From the NCBI RefSeq assembly GCF_001653565.1, contig NZ_LYPB01000090.1, positions 1 through 64,000 of the forward strand: DNA of 64,000 nt. Direction: 5' to 3'. The translations under genes were made by a program, and so were the position numbers. Positions 8,534 to 16,246 of the stretch are shown here, piece after piece. Under the pieces are notes generated by a model. That model made no database searches and was not told the DNA's origin. It worked only from the letters and a program-made list of their open reading frames with translations. The DNA is from Paenibacillus oryzisoli. GTDB lineage: Bacteria; Bacillota; Bacilli; Paenibacillales; NBRC-103111. The number at the start of each line of letters is the position of its first letter. Within the stretch, counting starts at the first letter, position 1.

Positions 8534-9223
8534 GTGAACATTATTTTCCATGGACAAAGCTGCGTCGAAATTCAGTTGAAGGAACATACCTTGATTATCG
8601 ACCCATTCTTAACGGGGAATCCGCAAGCAACGGTCAAAGCAGAAGATATTAAGGCTGATTACATCCTTGTTACCCATGGACATGGGGATCATGTTGGAGA
8701 CACGTTATCCATCGCAGAGCGCAATAATGCTACTGTAATTGCTCCTAATGACTTGGCTAGATATCTAGGATTCGAAGGGGCTAAGACGCACGGGATGGGA
8801 ATCGGCGGGGCATTTGAGTTTCCTTTTGGTAAAGTAAAATTAACCTTAGCCTTACACGATTCCTCGTATAATCCGCCAGGCACTAAGGACAATATCTATA
8901 CAGGGTTGGCGAGTGGATTCTTACTCATGGTAGAGGGGAAAACCATTTATCATGCTGGGGATACGGGGTTATTCAAAGATATGAAGCTGATTGGCAAAAT
9001 GAACGAGATTGATCTGGCCTTTCTGCCGATCGGGGATAACTACACGATGGGGCCGGAAGATGCCGTCATTGCTGCGAAATATGTGAAAGCCGAAACGGTT
9101 GTCCCGATGCACTATAATACGTTCCCGTTGATTGCACAAGATCCGGATGCCTTTGTCGCAAGCCTGGAAGAAGAAGGAATTAAAGGCATCGTGATGACGC
9201 CCGGGCAACAAATTACGCTGTAA
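8534..9223 (+). CDS. UPF0173-type metal-dependent hydrolase (YtkL-like)
   Basis: Metallo-beta-lactamase-fold protein of about 229 residues. The metal motif HGHGDH is at residues 48-53, with later ligands in HAGDTG and the C-terminal PMHYNTFP. The compact length and ending match the UPF0173 family, whose physiological substrate is unknown. I start at the GTG at 8534: AGAGGAG (8518-8524) is 9 nt upstream, whereas the in-frame TTG at 8525 directly abuts that site. It runs convergent to the XRE gene with only 25 bp between. Confidence 0.85.
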   Translation: MNIIFHGQSCVEIQLKEHTLIIDPFLTGNPQATVKAEDIKADYILVTHGHGDHVGDTLSIAERNNATVIAPNDLARYLGFEGAKTHGMGIGGAFEFPFGKVKLTLALHDSSYNPPGTKDNIYTGLASGFLLMVEGKTIYHAGDTGLFKDMKLIGKMNEIDLAFLPIGDNYTMGPEDAVIAAKYVKAETVVPMHYNTFPLIAQDPDAFVASLEEEGIKGIVMTPGQQITL

Positions 9224-9248
9224 TCGAGTAGGCGCATATAGCATAGAT

Positions 9249-9638
9249 TTAACTTTCGGATTCTTTATGGGTTTGACGCTCCTTCCAGAATAAGACGGTG
9301 AGCATCCGCTCCACCCATTCCTTATCTTCTGGCGTTAAAATGAATCCGTCGAACATCAGCTCATTTTCACGAAGAAAACGTCTGAGATTAACAGGATTAC
9401 TTTCGAACTGCTGGTTGGCTTGCGAGGTCTCGAGATAACCGGCAATATCCATCAGCTCCGAGTAAGACGTGTTAAGTCCTTCAGACAATTTCATCAAGAC
9501 GTCGGGAGAAGGAATTCCGCGGTTGCCATTCTCCAGTTGTGAGATGTATGCCGCGGATACTCCTGAGCGATCAGCTAGCTCGCGGATGGTGAAGCCTTTC
9601 ATTTTGCGCATATCTCGTAATTTATCATAAAAGTACAT
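9249..9638 (-). CDS. XRE-family transcriptional regulator
   Basis: 129 residues. Residues 5-65 are a Cro/CI helix-turn-helix (TIRELADRSGVSAAYISQLE, with ENGNRGIPSPDVLMKLSEGL). The remaining charged C-terminal half is unassigned and may mediate dimerisation or ligand binding. GAGGATGA lies upstream of the ATG. Several GTAAAC elements sit in the divergent region between it and the small XRE gene at 9852, so autoregulation is likely. The target genes are unknown. Confidence 0.85.
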   Translation of the reverse strand: MYFYDKLRDMRKMKGFTIRELADRSGVSAAYISQLENGNRGIPSPDVLMKLSEGLNTSYSELMDIAGYLETSQANQQFESNPVNLRRFLRENELMFDGFILTPEDKEWVERMLTVLFWKERQTHKESES

Positions 9639-9661
9639 GACTGCTCATCCTCACTTCGTAA

Positions 9662-9770
9662 AGTAAACATTAGTAAACGTTATAATACTATCAGTTTACT
9701 ATAGTAATTACAATCATGGAGTTTCGGAACGTATAAATTTGTGCTCGCTCGTTTGATTACTAATGTAAAC
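9662..9770. promoter_or_regulatory. Cluster of GTAAAC operator-like repeats
   Basis: AGTAAAC occurs at 9662-9668 and 9672-9678 (10-bp pitch), its inverse GTTTACT at 9694-9700, and GTAAAC again at 9765-9770. The cluster lies between two divergent XRE regulator genes and looks like a repressor binding region. Which of the two proteins binds is not known. Confidence 0.45.
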
Positions 9771-9851
9771 TTTTATTGTTGCATTAGTGAATAAATGAGG
9801 TATACTCTTATATAGGACGAAGTGAGGATGGGGGACTGACTTTCAACGCTG

Positions 9852-10070
9852 ATGCATATACAAATTAAAGCCAAGACAGATGCATTCATAAGGGCAAGAG
9901 TCTTGAAAGGTTATTCGCAACGGGAGTTAGCGCGGCATACAGGTGTGAGCCACGCGTACATAAGTTTACTTGAACGTTCGATTAAATCAGTGGGTCCATC
10001 AACAGCGAAGCGATTAAGTGAAGTCTTAGAGATGGAGATAGAGGAGTTATTTCATATCCATATTGCCTGA
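9852..10070 (+). CDS. Small XRE-family DNA-binding protein
   Basis: 72 residues, essentially a single Cro/CI helix-turn-helix (YSQRELARHTGVSHAYISLL, then STAKRLSEVLEMEIEELF). No convincing Shine-Dalgarno lies at the normal distance; GAGGATGGGGG is about 15-25 nt upstream, so expression may be weak. It is followed by a strong terminator. It is divergent from the larger XRE gene, and the two may form a small regulatory switch (inference). Confidence 0.75.
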   Translation: MHIQIKAKTDAFIRARVLKGYSQRELARHTGVSHAYISLLERSIKSVGPSTAKRLSEVLEMEIEELFHIHIA

Positions 10071-10072
10071 AA

Positions 10073-10118
10073 ATGAGAAAACCGATGTTCCCGTAATTGG
10101 GAGCATCGGTTTTCTCAT
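10073..10118. terminator. Bidirectional terminator between small XRE gene and ydjO
   Basis: ATGAGAAAACCGATG (10073-10087) and CATCGGTTTTCTCAT (10104-10118) pair perfectly, with an inner CCC/GGG. Both neighbouring genes converge on it. The AACCGATG/CATCGGTT core recurs in terminators at 26398 and 32883. Confidence 0.8.
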
Positions 10119-10150
10119 GTATGGATAGGGGAGACATGAATCCTCAATGA

Positions 10151-10381
10151 CTATGAGATCAGTCTGCCTTTATGAAGAGACTTCAAATTCTTATTGGAGT
10201 TAGAAATGATAGGGAGCATTTTCAAGCTGCTAATCATTGGAGAAAGGCATTGATGACAAGTTGGTACATATTCAAAGGAGAAATTGTCCCGAATCCAACC
10301 CTTACAATCTTCATTATTGCATGCCCAGACTTTCGTATCTTCCTGAATCAGATCCTCAATCGATTTTTTTCGAAAATACAT
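10151..10381 (-). CDS. ydjO: Cold-inducible YdjO-like zinc-ribbon protein
   Basis: 76 residues. Four cysteines in CNNEDC (21, 26) and CHQC (42, 45), with the conserved VWACNNEDCKGWIRDNF stretch, match the YdjO family, described as cold-inducible in Bacillus. GTAGGAGGAG precedes the ATG. It lies directly downstream of a cold shock gene on the same strand, separated by a terminator, so it may be expressed by read-through or from its own promoter. The molecular role of the family is unknown. Confidence 0.85.
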   Translation of the reverse strand: MYFRKKSIEDLIQEDTKVWACNNEDCKGWIRDNFSFEYVPTCHQCLSPMISSLKMLPIISNSNKNLKSLHKGRLIS

Positions 10382-10403
10382 GATCTACACTCCTCCTACT
10401 CAT

Positions 10404-10438
10404 AAAAAAACTGCCCTTAACTCGTGTTAAGGGCAGTT
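10404..10438 (-). terminator. Terminator of the cold shock gene
   Basis: Inverted repeat AACTGCCCTTAAC and GTTAAGGGCAGTT around TCGT, followed in the minus direction by a T run (seen as AAAAAAA at 10404-10410). It lies between csp and ydjO. Confidence 0.85.
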
Positions 10439-10447
10439 CATTGCGAT

Positions 10448-10648
10448 TTACAGTTTTACAACATTTTCGGCTTGAGGACCACGGTTGCCTTGAGTAACAT
10501 TAAATTCTACGCGTTGTCCTTCGTCCAATGATTTGAAGCCATCTCCTTGAATTGCGGAGAAATGAACGAATACGTCATTTCCGCCTTCCACTTCAATAAA
10601 TCCAAAACCTTTCTCTGCGTTAAACCATTTCACTGTTCCTGTTTCCAT
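10448..10648 (-). CDS. csp: Cold shock protein (CspA family)
   Basis: 66 residues, single cold shock domain that binds single-stranded RNA and DNA and melts secondary structure. The RNA-binding motifs KGFGFIEV and VFVHFSAI are intact, and length is standard. TTGGAGGTAATTTATT gives a good binding site upstream of the ATG. The transcript from the predicted promoter at 10779-10807 would have a leader of about 120 nt containing a terminator-like hairpin. It is next to ydjO and divergent from the des cold-response operon. Confidence 0.95.
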   Translation of the reverse strand: METGTVKWFNAEKGFGFIEVEGGNDVFVHFSAIQGDGFKSLDEGQRVEFNVTQGNRGPQAENVVKL

Positions 10649-10690
10649 AATAAATTACCTCCAAATTGTTATTAACATGCTCTTTTAAAC

Positions 10691-10751
10691 AAAAAAAATC
10701 ACACATTGAAAAAGCTACCATTACACAAATGATCACTTTTTCAATATGTGA
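10691..10751 (-). promoter_or_regulatory. Terminator-like hairpin in the csp 5' leader (candidate attenuator)
   Basis: Minus-strand RNA would pair the segment from 10751-10736 with 10714-10699: 16 consecutive pairs including one G-U, a 21-nt loop, then eight U (10698-10691). It lies between the predicted csp promoter and the csp start codon, so it would stop leader transcription unless refolded. No other minus-strand gene upstream needs a terminator here. Confidence 0.6.
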
Positions 10752-10778
10752 GTTTATGTCAAAGCCGTTTATTGACCA

Positions 10779-10807
10779 ATCATAGCACACAAAATTTTGA
10801 TAAGCAA
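10779..10807 (-). promoter_or_regulatory. Predicted promoter of the cold shock gene
   Basis: On the minus strand TTGCTT (10807-10802), 17-bp spacer, TATGAT (10784-10779). Predicted transcription starts near 10771, about 120 nt before the csp ATG. Confidence 0.6.
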
Positions 10808-10832
10808 ATTAATAATGGTTCTCTCTTTCCTA

Positions 10833-10899
10833 TATGACATATGTCATACCGTCTACATGATGTTTATGACTGCAACGATTTGAAAGCGATATCTATAAT
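10833..10899 (+). promoter_or_regulatory. des promoter region with DesR-like operator
   Basis: A perfect 16-bp palindrome TATGACATATGTCATA (10833-10848) is followed by a second partial site with ATGATG and ATGAC (10857-10870). TATAAT lies at 10894-10899 without a good -35 box, as expected for an activator-dependent promoter. By analogy with B. subtilis des, phosphorylated DesR would bind here (inference). Confidence 0.6.
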
Positions 10900-10965
10900 G
10901 AAGATAGGAAAGAACAACTGATATTCTTACATGTCCTGCGCACCATATCGAGGAGGAACTAGAAA

Positions 10966-12036
10966 ATGACACAATCCACACTAACTCACTTAAAAAAACA
11001 GGTTGCCCCTTATGAAGTATCCAATACGAAGGTTAGTATTAAGCAGCTAATTAACACCCTAGGACCTCTCCTGGTACTGTGGTTAGTTGCGTACCTAAGC
11101 CTATCTATTTCATATTGGATTACGTTGCCGATTACAATCATCGCGTCCGGTTTCGTGATACGTACGTTTATTATTTTTCATGATTGTTGTCACCAATCGT
11201 TCTTCAAGAGCAGTAAAGCCAACGAAATTATCGGTACGATTACAGGGGTACTTACCTTATTTCCCTATCAGCAATGGAAGAATAGTCATTCAATCCATCA
11301 TGCAACGAGCAGTAACCTCGAGAAACGCGGCGTAGGTGATATGTGGGTACTTACCGTCGACGAATACACGGCGTCTTCTATATGGGTTCGAATAGCTTAT
11401 CGGTTATATCGGAATCCGTTTATAATGTTCGGACTGGGTCCTATCTTCTTGTTTCTAATTACGAACCGCTTTAATACGAAAGGTGCAAGACGCAAGGAAA
11501 GAATCAGCACGTATTTGACCAATGTCTCCATTCTTGCGCTGTATGGGGGACTGATTTGGTTAGTCGGCTGGCAGTCCTTTGTTCTGATCCAAGGGCCAAT
11601 TATGTTTGTAGCAGGCTTGCTAGGAATCTGGCTTTTTTATGTGCAGCATCAGTTTGAAGATTCCTACTTCGAGAATGAAGATGAGTGGAGTTATGTCAAA
11701 GCCGCGGTAGATGGAAGCTCCTATTATAAATTGCCGAAACTATTGCAATGGATTACCGGCAACATCGGGTTTCATCATGTCCATCATTTGAGTCCGAAAG
11801 TGCCCAATTATAACTTGGAGAAGGCGCATGATGCAACGCCGCCGCTTCAGAAAGCAACGACCATAACCATTAGTACCAGCTTGAAATCGCTTCGGTTCCG
11901 TCTGTGGGATGAGCGTAACAAAACGTTTGTCGGATATAAAAATAGTAAACAGTTGCACCGTAACACAGATGAACATGATCCTTTGACTAACCAATTAAAA
12001 GTCAAAGTGCGTAAATCGAGCTTACAAGGGCAATAA
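10966..12036 (+). CDS. des: Membrane fatty acid desaturase
   Basis: 356-residue integral membrane di-iron desaturase that introduces a double bond into acyl chains of membrane lipids. All three histidine boxes are present: HDCCH (72-76), HSIHH (108-112) and HHVHH (270-274), among several hydrophobic segments. AGGAGGAAC precedes the ATG. It is followed by a DesK/DesR-like two-component pair in the same order as in Bacillus subtilis, indicating cold-induced control of membrane fluidity. Confidence 0.93.
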   Translation: MTQSTLTHLKKQVAPYEVSNTKVSIKQLINTLGPLLVLWLVAYLSLSISYWITLPITIIASGFVIRTFIIFHDCCHQSFFKSSKANEIIGTITGVLTLFPYQQWKNSHSIHHATSSNLEKRGVGDMWVLTVDEYTASSIWVRIAYRLYRNPFIMFGLGPIFLFLITNRFNTKGARRKERISTYLTNVSILALYGGLIWLVGWQSFVLIQGPIMFVAGLLGIWLFYVQHQFEDSYFENEDEWSYVKAAVDGSSYYKLPKLLQWITGNIGFHHVHHLSPKVPNYNLEKAHDATPPLQKATTITISTSLKSLRFRLWDERNKTFVGYKNSKQLHRNTDEHDPLTNQLKVKVRKSSLQGQ

Positions 12037-12105
12037 ATACATCGCTGCGTGTTTGTGATAAAATATAAGTAAATCTATGTTGAAGAAAAAGAGGCTAAAC
12101 GGACT

Positions 12106-13242
12106 ATGCAAAAGTGGTATCAAATCTTTCACAAAAACACCGGTCTTAGTCCGTATGTGTGGGTTGTCTTCTATATCCTTCCTTTTTATTTCATATTTCG
12201 TTCTTCGACGACCTACCACATTGTATTAGGCATAATCATGATTATGGTTTTCTTTAGTTGCTATGTGTTGTCCTTTGTTTCCAAAGGTTGGATCGTCTAC
12301 TTCTGGACTAGTGTGCAAATTATTATATCGATTATCATGGCTGTCGTCTTCAGCTATGTGTATTTCTCTCTCTTTTTATCATTTTTTATTGGCACCATGA
12401 AAAGTAAGGCAGGATTTATTACGTTGTACTGTATTCATCTAGTAACAACGATTGTCACGATTAACTACGGCTTGGTTGCTCAGAACCCTGTGTATTTTGA
12501 CCAATTGCCTTTTATTATCATAAGTGTAATTGCCGTTATTCTCATTCCAGTTACTACGTTCAACCGAAATCGGAGTGAGCAGCTTCAGGGGCAACTAGAA
12601 GATGCTAATAAGCGGATTTCGGAGTTGGTCAAACTTGAAGAGCGTCAAAGAATTGCTCGTGATTTACACGATACATTAGGGCAGAAGCTGTCCTTGATTG
12701 GTTTGAAGAGTGATTTGGCTGGGAAGTTAATTAGCAAGAATCCGGCACAAGCGCAAATCGAAATCAATGATGTTCGGCAGACAGCTAGAACTGCGTTAAA
12801 AGAAGTTCGCGAAATCGTCACGCAAATGCGTGGAACGAGACTCGTGGAAGAGATTTTTCGGATCAAACAGATTTTAAACGCGGCAGAGATTGACCTCGTT
12901 CTTGAGGGAGATCCAAAGTTAACCAATACATCATTGATCAATGAAAGTGTACTGAGCATGTGTTTGAAGGAATCGGTTACGAATATTATCAAACATAGCG
13001 CTGCAACGACGTGTTCGATCTCTATTGAGCCCTCGCCAAGCGATCTCATCATCAAGGTCGGGGATAACGGAATTGGCATGTCGAGAGAATGTCTTGTGTT
13101 GCTTGGCAATGGATTACGAGGCATGAAAGAGCGACTTGAGTTCGTAAACGGTTCTATGGAAATCGTCTCCGACAATGGAACCATCATTGTTATCAAAGTG
13201 CCGAATGCCATCATACCACCAGAACGGGAGATGAAGCTATGA
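12106..13242 (+). CDS. desK: DesK-like membrane thermosensor histidine kinase
   Basis: 378 residues. Four to five membrane segments fill residues 15-150, followed by a coiled linker and a HisKA_3-type dimerisation helix (RQRIARDLHDTLGQKLSLIG) with His188, the same number as the phosphorylated His of B. subtilis DesK. An HATPase domain with GDNGIGM and NGLRGMKERLEF completes it. In the known system DesK senses membrane thickening on cooling and phosphorylates DesR. Its last four bases overlap the desR start (ATGA). Confidence 0.92.
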   Translation: MQKWYQIFHKNTGLSPYVWVVFYILPFYFIFRSSTTYHIVLGIIMIMVFFSCYVLSFVSKGWIVYFWTSVQIIISIIMAVVFSYVYFSLFLSFFIGTMKSKAGFITLYCIHLVTTIVTINYGLVAQNPVYFDQLPFIIISVIAVILIPVTTFNRNRSEQLQGQLEDANKRISELVKLEERQRIARDLHDTLGQKLSLIGLKSDLAGKLISKNPAQAQIEINDVRQTARTALKEVREIVTQMRGTRLVEEIFRIKQILNAAEIDLVLEGDPKLTNTSLINESVLSMCLKESVTNIIKHSAATTCSISIEPSPSDLIIKVGDNGIGMSRECLVLLGNGLRGMKERLEFVNGSMEIVSDNGTIIVIKVPNAIIPPEREMKL

Positions 13243-13838
13243 TTCGAATTGTGATCGCCGAAGATCAACGCATGCTGCTAGGCGCACTTGCATCCCTACT
13301 TGATTTGGAAGAGGATATGCAGGTCGTTGGGAAAGCAAGCAATGGCGAGGATGCTGTGAAGTTAGTTAAACTGCATAAGCCAGATATTTGCGTCATGGAT
13401 ATCGAGATGCCGATCATGGACGGTTTGGATGCAGCAGAGGAACTGAAGGGTTTGGGTTGCAAAGTCATTATATTGACGACGTTTGCTCGTTACGGGTATT
13501 TTGAAAGAGCCGTGAAAGCAGGGGCCAACGGATATTTGCTGAAAGACAGTCCAAGCGAGGAATTGGCAACTTCGATTCGGAGTGTGATGGCAGGCAGGCG
13601 TATCTATGCCTCAGAGCTGGTAGACGAGACTTACAAGGAAGAGAATCCGTTGACCGAAAGGGAAAAGGAAGTGCTGAACCTGATCGCCGATGGTAAAAAT
13701 ACAAAGGAAATCGCGGATCATATGTTCATAACAAGAGGCACTGTTCGCAACTACATCTCCGTTATTCTCGATAAGCTCAATGTCAGTAACCGAATTGAGG
13801 CTATAATGCGTTTCAAAGAGAAGGGATGGTTCAAATGA
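13239..13838 (+). CDS. desR: DesR-like response regulator (LuxR/NarL type)
   Basis: 199 residues. The receiver domain (1-120) has the phospho-acceptor Asp54 in CVMDIEMPIMDG and acidic pocket EDQ near the N-terminus. The C-terminal LuxR-type helix-turn-helix runs from NPLTEREKEVLNLIADGK to about 199. The start overlaps desK by 4 nt, so the pair is translationally coupled. Expected target is the palindrome upstream of des (10833-10870). A strong hairpin terminator follows. Confidence 0.93.
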   Translation: MIRIVIAEDQRMLLGALASLLDLEEDMQVVGKASNGEDAVKLVKLHKPDICVMDIEMPIMDGLDAAEELKGLGCKVIILTTFARYGYFERAVKAGANGYLLKDSPSEELATSIRSVMAGRRIYASELVDETYKEENPLTEREKEVLNLIADGKNTKEIADHMFITRGTVRNYISVILDKLNVSNRIEAIMRFKEKGWFK

Positions 13839-13861
13839 CTGGCCACAAAAAGGTAAAAGGG

Positions 13862-13914
13862 ATACCCATAGACTGGACACTTAAGTAAAAGGTGTTCAGT
13901 CTATGGGTATTTTG
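13862..13914. terminator. Terminator between desR and the Ugp-type operon
   Basis: ACCCATAGACTG and CAGTCTATGGGT, extended by partly matched ACAC/GTGT, form a long stem followed on the + strand by ATTTTG. Both flanking genes converge on it. Confidence 0.75.
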
Positions 13915-13943
13915 TAGTAGCCAACTTTATTTTACTGAATGAT

Positions 13944-15335
13944 TTACTTTACAGTTTTGTTATAAGCACCAATTTTCTCTGTAATACTCTTAGCTGCGCT
14001 ATCCAGAGCCTCTTTTGGTGCTTTCTTGCCAGTAAGCGCCTCTTCAATGGCTGTTTCGACGATTTGACGAGCTTCTGGGAAGACACCCATAACCGCACCT
14101 TGTGTTGCTGTGTTTGCTTTCGTTTTGTGCAATTGATCAATCGCTGTTTGGAATTGCGGGTATTTCGCTAGGTTATCTTTGATAATGGTTTCGTCATATG
14201 CTTTCTTCGTAATTGGGAAGTAGCCCGTATTCACGTTCCACCATGCTTGTGTTTGTGGTGTAGTTAGGAATTTAATGAACTCCCAAGCACCTTGTTGTTC
14301 AGCTTCTGACTTGTTATTCAAGATATAAAGACTCGCACCGCCTACGACAACACCGCCTTCTTTGGCATCGGATGGTTTAGGAAGCGGGCCTGTACCTACT
14401 TGGAATTTCCCTTCAGCGCCGCTTACGATACCGCGAAGTGAAGCTGTCGAATCCAATGTCATTGCGATTTGGCCTGCTAAGAAAGCTTTTTTCGTGTCAT
14501 CGGTTTTACGGCCGAGGTTGGCAGAGGTTTTGCTGTCGACCATGTCTTTCCACCACGAGAGTGTTTTGACGCCAGCTTCATTGTTGACCATGGATTCCGT
14601 GGCAGAAGCGGTACGACCATTCCCATTATTAAGGTATTCTACACCTTGGTTAGCGAAGAATTGCTCCATAAACCAGCCGTAGATGGCAAAGGATGAACCG
14701 GATTTCCCGTCTTTACTAAGAGCTTGTGAAGCTTTCGTGATTTCCTCATACGTAGTTGGTGGTTTTTCAGGATCGAGTCCTGCAGCTTTGAACATATCTT
14801 TGTTGTAATACAAGATGGGGTTAGACGTATTGAATGGCATGGAATTTAGTTTGCCATCAACTTTATAATAATTCAGAATGTTCTCTTCCAGCTGGGAAAG
14901 ATCGAATTTATCCGCATCAACGAATTTTTGAACAGGTGTAATAGCTTTGGAATCAATCATGAAGCGGGAGCCGATTTCGTACACCTGAATAAGGGAAGGG
15001 CCGCTTTTGGTATCCATGGATGCTTTCATCTTATTGATACTTTCATCGTAGGTACCTTGGAATACCGCCTCGACTTGAACATTCTTCTGTGAGCTATTGA
15101 AATCTGCCACTAATTTATCTACGGCTTTGCCTAACTCGCCACTCATGGAGTGCCACCAGATGACTTTCACGGGTTCTGTTCCTTTTTTGACATCCGCCGC
15201 TGCCGTACTTGTTGCAGGTTTACTTTCTGTCGTAGTACCTGAAGTCGTTGTTTCGGCTTTGCCGCATGCACTAGTTAACAATACTACAAGAGCGGTCATA
15301 GCAAGGATGGAACTTCTTGTTTTCAATGATTTCAT
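13944..15335 (-). CDS. ugpB: ABC importer substrate-binding lipoprotein (UgpB-like)
   Basis: 463 residues. An N-terminal lipoprotein signal ends in LTSAC with Cys24 as lipid attachment site. The mature part is a family 1 solute-binding protein with strong recall of E. coli UgpB: WHSMSGELGKAVD, QVYEIGSRFMIDSKAI, PILYYNKDMFKAAGLDP, GGASLYI and TGYFPITKKAYD. UgpB binds glycerol-3-phosphate and glycerophosphocholine; the same ligand is likely here but not proven. It follows the two permease genes and ends at a shared terminator. Confidence 0.88.
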   Translation of the reverse strand: MKSLKTRSSILAMTALVVLLTSACGKAETTTSGTTTESKPATSTAAADVKKGTEPVKVIWWHSMSGELGKAVDKLVADFNSSQKNVQVEAVFQGTYDESINKMKASMDTKSGPSLIQVYEIGSRFMIDSKAITPVQKFVDADKFDLSQLEENILNYYKVDGKLNSMPFNTSNPILYYNKDMFKAAGLDPEKPPTTYEEITKASQALSKDGKSGSSFAIYGWFMEQFFANQGVEYLNNGNGRTASATESMVNNEAGVKTLSWWKDMVDSKTSANLGRKTDDTKKAFLAGQIAMTLDSTASLRGIVSGAEGKFQVGTGPLPKPSDAKEGGVVVGGASLYILNNKSEAEQQGAWEFIKFLTTPQTQAWWNVNTGYFPITKKAYDETIIKDNLAKYPQFQTAIDQLHKTKANTATQGAVMGVFPEARQIVETAIEEALTGKKAPKEALDSAAKSITEKIGAYNKTVK

Positions 15336-15424
15336 CTTCTATTTCTCTCCCTTATCTCTTCTCTCAAATATATGGAAACCTGCTTCAGCATGGTAACTGA
15401 ACAGAGTGGCCATCAAGCAATGGA

Positions 15425-16246
15425 CTAACCTTTCACCGCACCCGCCGTAAGGCCACGAACGAGCTGCTTTAAACCGAGGATGAGCAACAAGAGGGAAGGC
15501 AGTATAACGATGCTGACACCTGCTAGAACCAAGTTCCATACGGTTAATTCTTCGAATTGCAGCATCGCGATGCCAATTTGCACGGTTCTCTTGGCTTCGC
15601 TGTTCGTAATGAGCAGTGGCCATAGATACATGTTCCATGCGTTCAAGAAGGCATAAACAGCTAGTGTTGCCAAGGCGGGACGTCCGAGCGGAAGCACAAT
15701 TCGGAGGAACATCCTAAAGTGACCGCATCCATCGATGCGAGCTGCTTCAAACAGCTCTCTAGGCAGCTGTAAGAAGAATTGCCGCAGGAGGAAGGTTCCG
15801 AATGCGGTCGCCAGAAAGGGAACGGTTAGTCCCTGCATGCTATCGAGCCAGTCCCATTTTTTAACCGTCAAATAGTTGGGAATAATGGTGACCTCCCAGG
15901 GAATCATCATCGTAGCCATGAAGAGTGCAAAGATGAAGGCTTTGCCCATGAAGCGAATATTCGTAAAGGCATAGGCGGCCATGCTCGATGTAATCAGTTG
16001 TCCCAGGGTAATAATGATAGACACGAGAAGACTATTGGTAATAAATTTGGTGATAGGTACAAGCTTGAAGACGGCGACGATACTGCCCAGATACAAGCTG
16101 CTAGGCAAGAAGTGAGGCGGATAAGCCGATGCTTCCTCTGGTGTCATCAAGGCAGATGAGAACGTATAGAAGATAGGATAAAGCACAAGTGCGGCGCAGA
16201 TGATCAATAGGCTGTAGACGAAAGTTTGTTGCAAACGACTGGTCAT
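15425..16246 (-). CDS. ugpE: ABC importer permease (UgpE-like)
   Basis: 273-residue MalG-type inner permease with six predicted membrane segments. The EAA loop that docks the ATPase reads ELFEAARIDGCGHFRMFLRI. GGAAGGTG precedes the ATG, which overlaps the stop of the upstream permease gene by 4 nt. It works with the permease at 16243-17202 and the binding lipoprotein. No ATPase gene is nearby, so the system presumably borrows a shared MsmX-type ATPase (inference). Confidence 0.9.
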   Translation of the reverse strand: MTSRLQQTFVYSLLIICAALVLYPIFYTFSSALMTPEEASAYPPHFLPSSLYLGSIVAVFKLVPITKFITNSLLVSIIITLGQLITSSMAAYAFTNIRFMGKAFIFALFMATMMIPWEVTIIPNYLTVKKWDWLDSMQGLTVPFLATAFGTFLLRQFFLQLPRELFEAARIDGCGHFRMFLRIVLPLGRPALATLAVYAFLNAWNMYLWPLLITNSEAKRTVQIGIAMLQFEELTVWNLVLAGVSIVILPSLLLLILGLKQLVRGLTAGAVKG

